Of a stretch of DNA of 64,000 nucleotides, positions 63,444 to 64,000 are shown in pieces (the stretch's first letter is position 1; each line of letters starts with the position of its first letter). The stretch covers positions 248,001 to 312,000 of the forward strand of contig NC_014960.1 of NCBI RefSeq assembly GCF_000199675.1, written 5' to 3'. The notes beneath the pieces are model-generated. The model was not told where the DNA came from and did not search any database. It worked only from the letters and a program-made list of their open reading frames with translations. The translations under genes and the position numbers were made by a program. Source of the stretch: Anaerolinea thermophila UNI-1. GTDB taxonomy: Bacteria > Chloroflexota > Anaerolineae > Anaerolineales > Anaerolineaceae.

Positions 63444-64000
63444 TTAATCCAGTGGTAGTACTGTGCCGCTTTGCGGATACTCCACCTTTGAGAAACCCGC
63501 TTCGATGATTTTCTCGCGCAGAGCGGCGGCGGCAAGTTCCTCGCCGTGCACCAGGGTAATCCCGCGCAGGGAACGGCGGCTTGCCAGGGCGTATTTCAGA
63601 AGCATATCCTGTCCGGCATGGGCTGAAAGCCCGCCGATGGTGGCTACCTCGGCGCGGCGGATGTAGGTTTCGCCGAAGATTTTGACCTTAAACTCGCGGT
63701 CTGCCAGGCGGCGTCCCAGCGTATCGGGGGCTTGCCACGAGACAATCATCACCGTGTTGCGCGCGTCTTCCAGATTGTTCTTCAGGTGGTGCAGGATGCG
63801 CCCGGTTTCCGCCATGCCCGATGCTGAGATAATCACCATCGGACCGGGCAAGCCGTTCAGGGCTTTGGACTCTTCCACATCGCGGATGTAGGTGAGGGTT
63901 GGGAAGTCCAGCGCGGGGTGGCGGTGTTCGCGGATGAACTGGCGGGTCTCCTCATCGAACAATTCGAGATGCTTCATGAACACTTCCGAGGCGTTAACCG
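63444..64000 (-). CDS. Beta-CASP metallo-beta-lactamase-fold RNase, C-terminal part
   Basis: The frame runs from the stop at 63444 to the window edge, 185 residues, so the N-terminal metal-binding half (HxHxDH) is outside. The visible part has VNASEVFMKH, the beta-CASP motif ISASGMAETGRILHHLKNNL (about 70-90 from the cut end), IVSWQAPDTLGRRLADRE, GLSAHAGQDMLLKY with the conserved His, and LVHGEELAAAALREKI. These match CPSF/YSH1-type RNA-processing nucleases rather than RNase J. Convergent with the secretion module. Confidence 0.9.
   Translation of the reverse strand, partial: VNASEVFMKHLELFDEETRQFIREHRHPALDFPTLTYIRDVEESKALNGLPGPMVIISASGMAETGRILHHLKNNLEDARNTVMIVSWQAPDTLGRRLADREFKVKIFGETYIRRAEVATIGGLSAHAGQDMLLKYALASRRSLRGITLVHGEELAAAALREKIIEAGFSKVEYPQSGTVLPLD

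Noticed and set aside
1..64000. CRISPR arrays, rRNA and tRNA genes
   Set aside because: No regularly spaced direct repeats and no tRNA T-loop/acceptor pattern were found by eye; a tRNAscan or Infernal run would be the decisive test.

Overview
The window looks like a chromosomal segment of a Chloroflexota bacterium, most likely of the Anaerolineae type. This is inferred from protein character and gene content, not from a database match: the nusA-rnpM-infB-rbfA-nrnA-truB order, a NusA with a long acidic tail, nickel superoxide dismutase, a split methylmalonyl-CoA mutase, DrrA-type ABC genes and many TTGACA/TATAAT promoters. No rRNA, tRNA or CRISPR array was seen. Coding density is high and both strands are used in blocks.

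Layout. 1-781 (minus): a probable lactococcin-972-like secreted peptide followed by the start of a membrane protein cut by the window edge. 981-7826 (minus): the nusA transcription/translation operon with its promoter and leader hairpin. 7842-9041: an intact 1,200-bp insertion sequence with an 8-bp target duplication, just upstream of the nusA promoter. 9050-11030: repeats, a Cys-rich secreted peptide and a lipoprotein. 11042-12548: a Cys-cluster protein and a phosphotriesterase-family hydrolase. 12681-15561: an ABC-2 exporter. 15699-19196: an SDR dehydrogenase, an unfamiliar conserved-looking protein with a perfect promoter, and folD. 19339-22813: sugar-nucleotide and glycosyltransferase genes. 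23863-28538: a BMP-type nucleoside ABC importer. 28803-30411: infC, then nickel SOD with its maturation protease. 30460-33605: a cobalamin riboswitch and btuFCD-like importer. 33730-37123: holB, an ECF sigma/anti-sigma pair, and a PII-like protein with a Ca2+/Na+ exchanger. 37228-41748: MarR regulator and a heterodimeric ABC exporter. 42552-45980: pstSCAB. 46047-47643: a second PII-like protein with a cation/proton antiporter. 47742-49817: methylmalonyl-CoA mutase and epimerase. 50032-56393: fdhD, diguanylate cyclase, glutaredoxin, groES, a degenerate nuclease-like protein, a kinase-like protein, DUF4256 and maf. 56390-59502: transpeptidase and rsgA overlapping maf. 59663-63407: a secretion module. 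63444-64000: a beta-CASP nuclease, cut by the window end.

The most unusual region is 59663-63407. An ER/SipW-type signal peptidase is fused to a DUF5305-like domain and a degenerate EAL domain, and is flanked by three small secreted proteins that share one motif (AN-x-VP-x-T) at the predicted cleavage site; two of these carry RTX calcium-binding repeats. This suggests a dedicated secretion system for surface proteins, possibly tied to cyclic-di-GMP.

Other connections: B12 import (riboswitch plus btuFCD) supplies the cofactor of the mutase. Two PII-like paralogues each sit beside a cation antiporter. A short hairpin repeat with a fixed 11-nt loop and varying stems forms several intergenic terminators.
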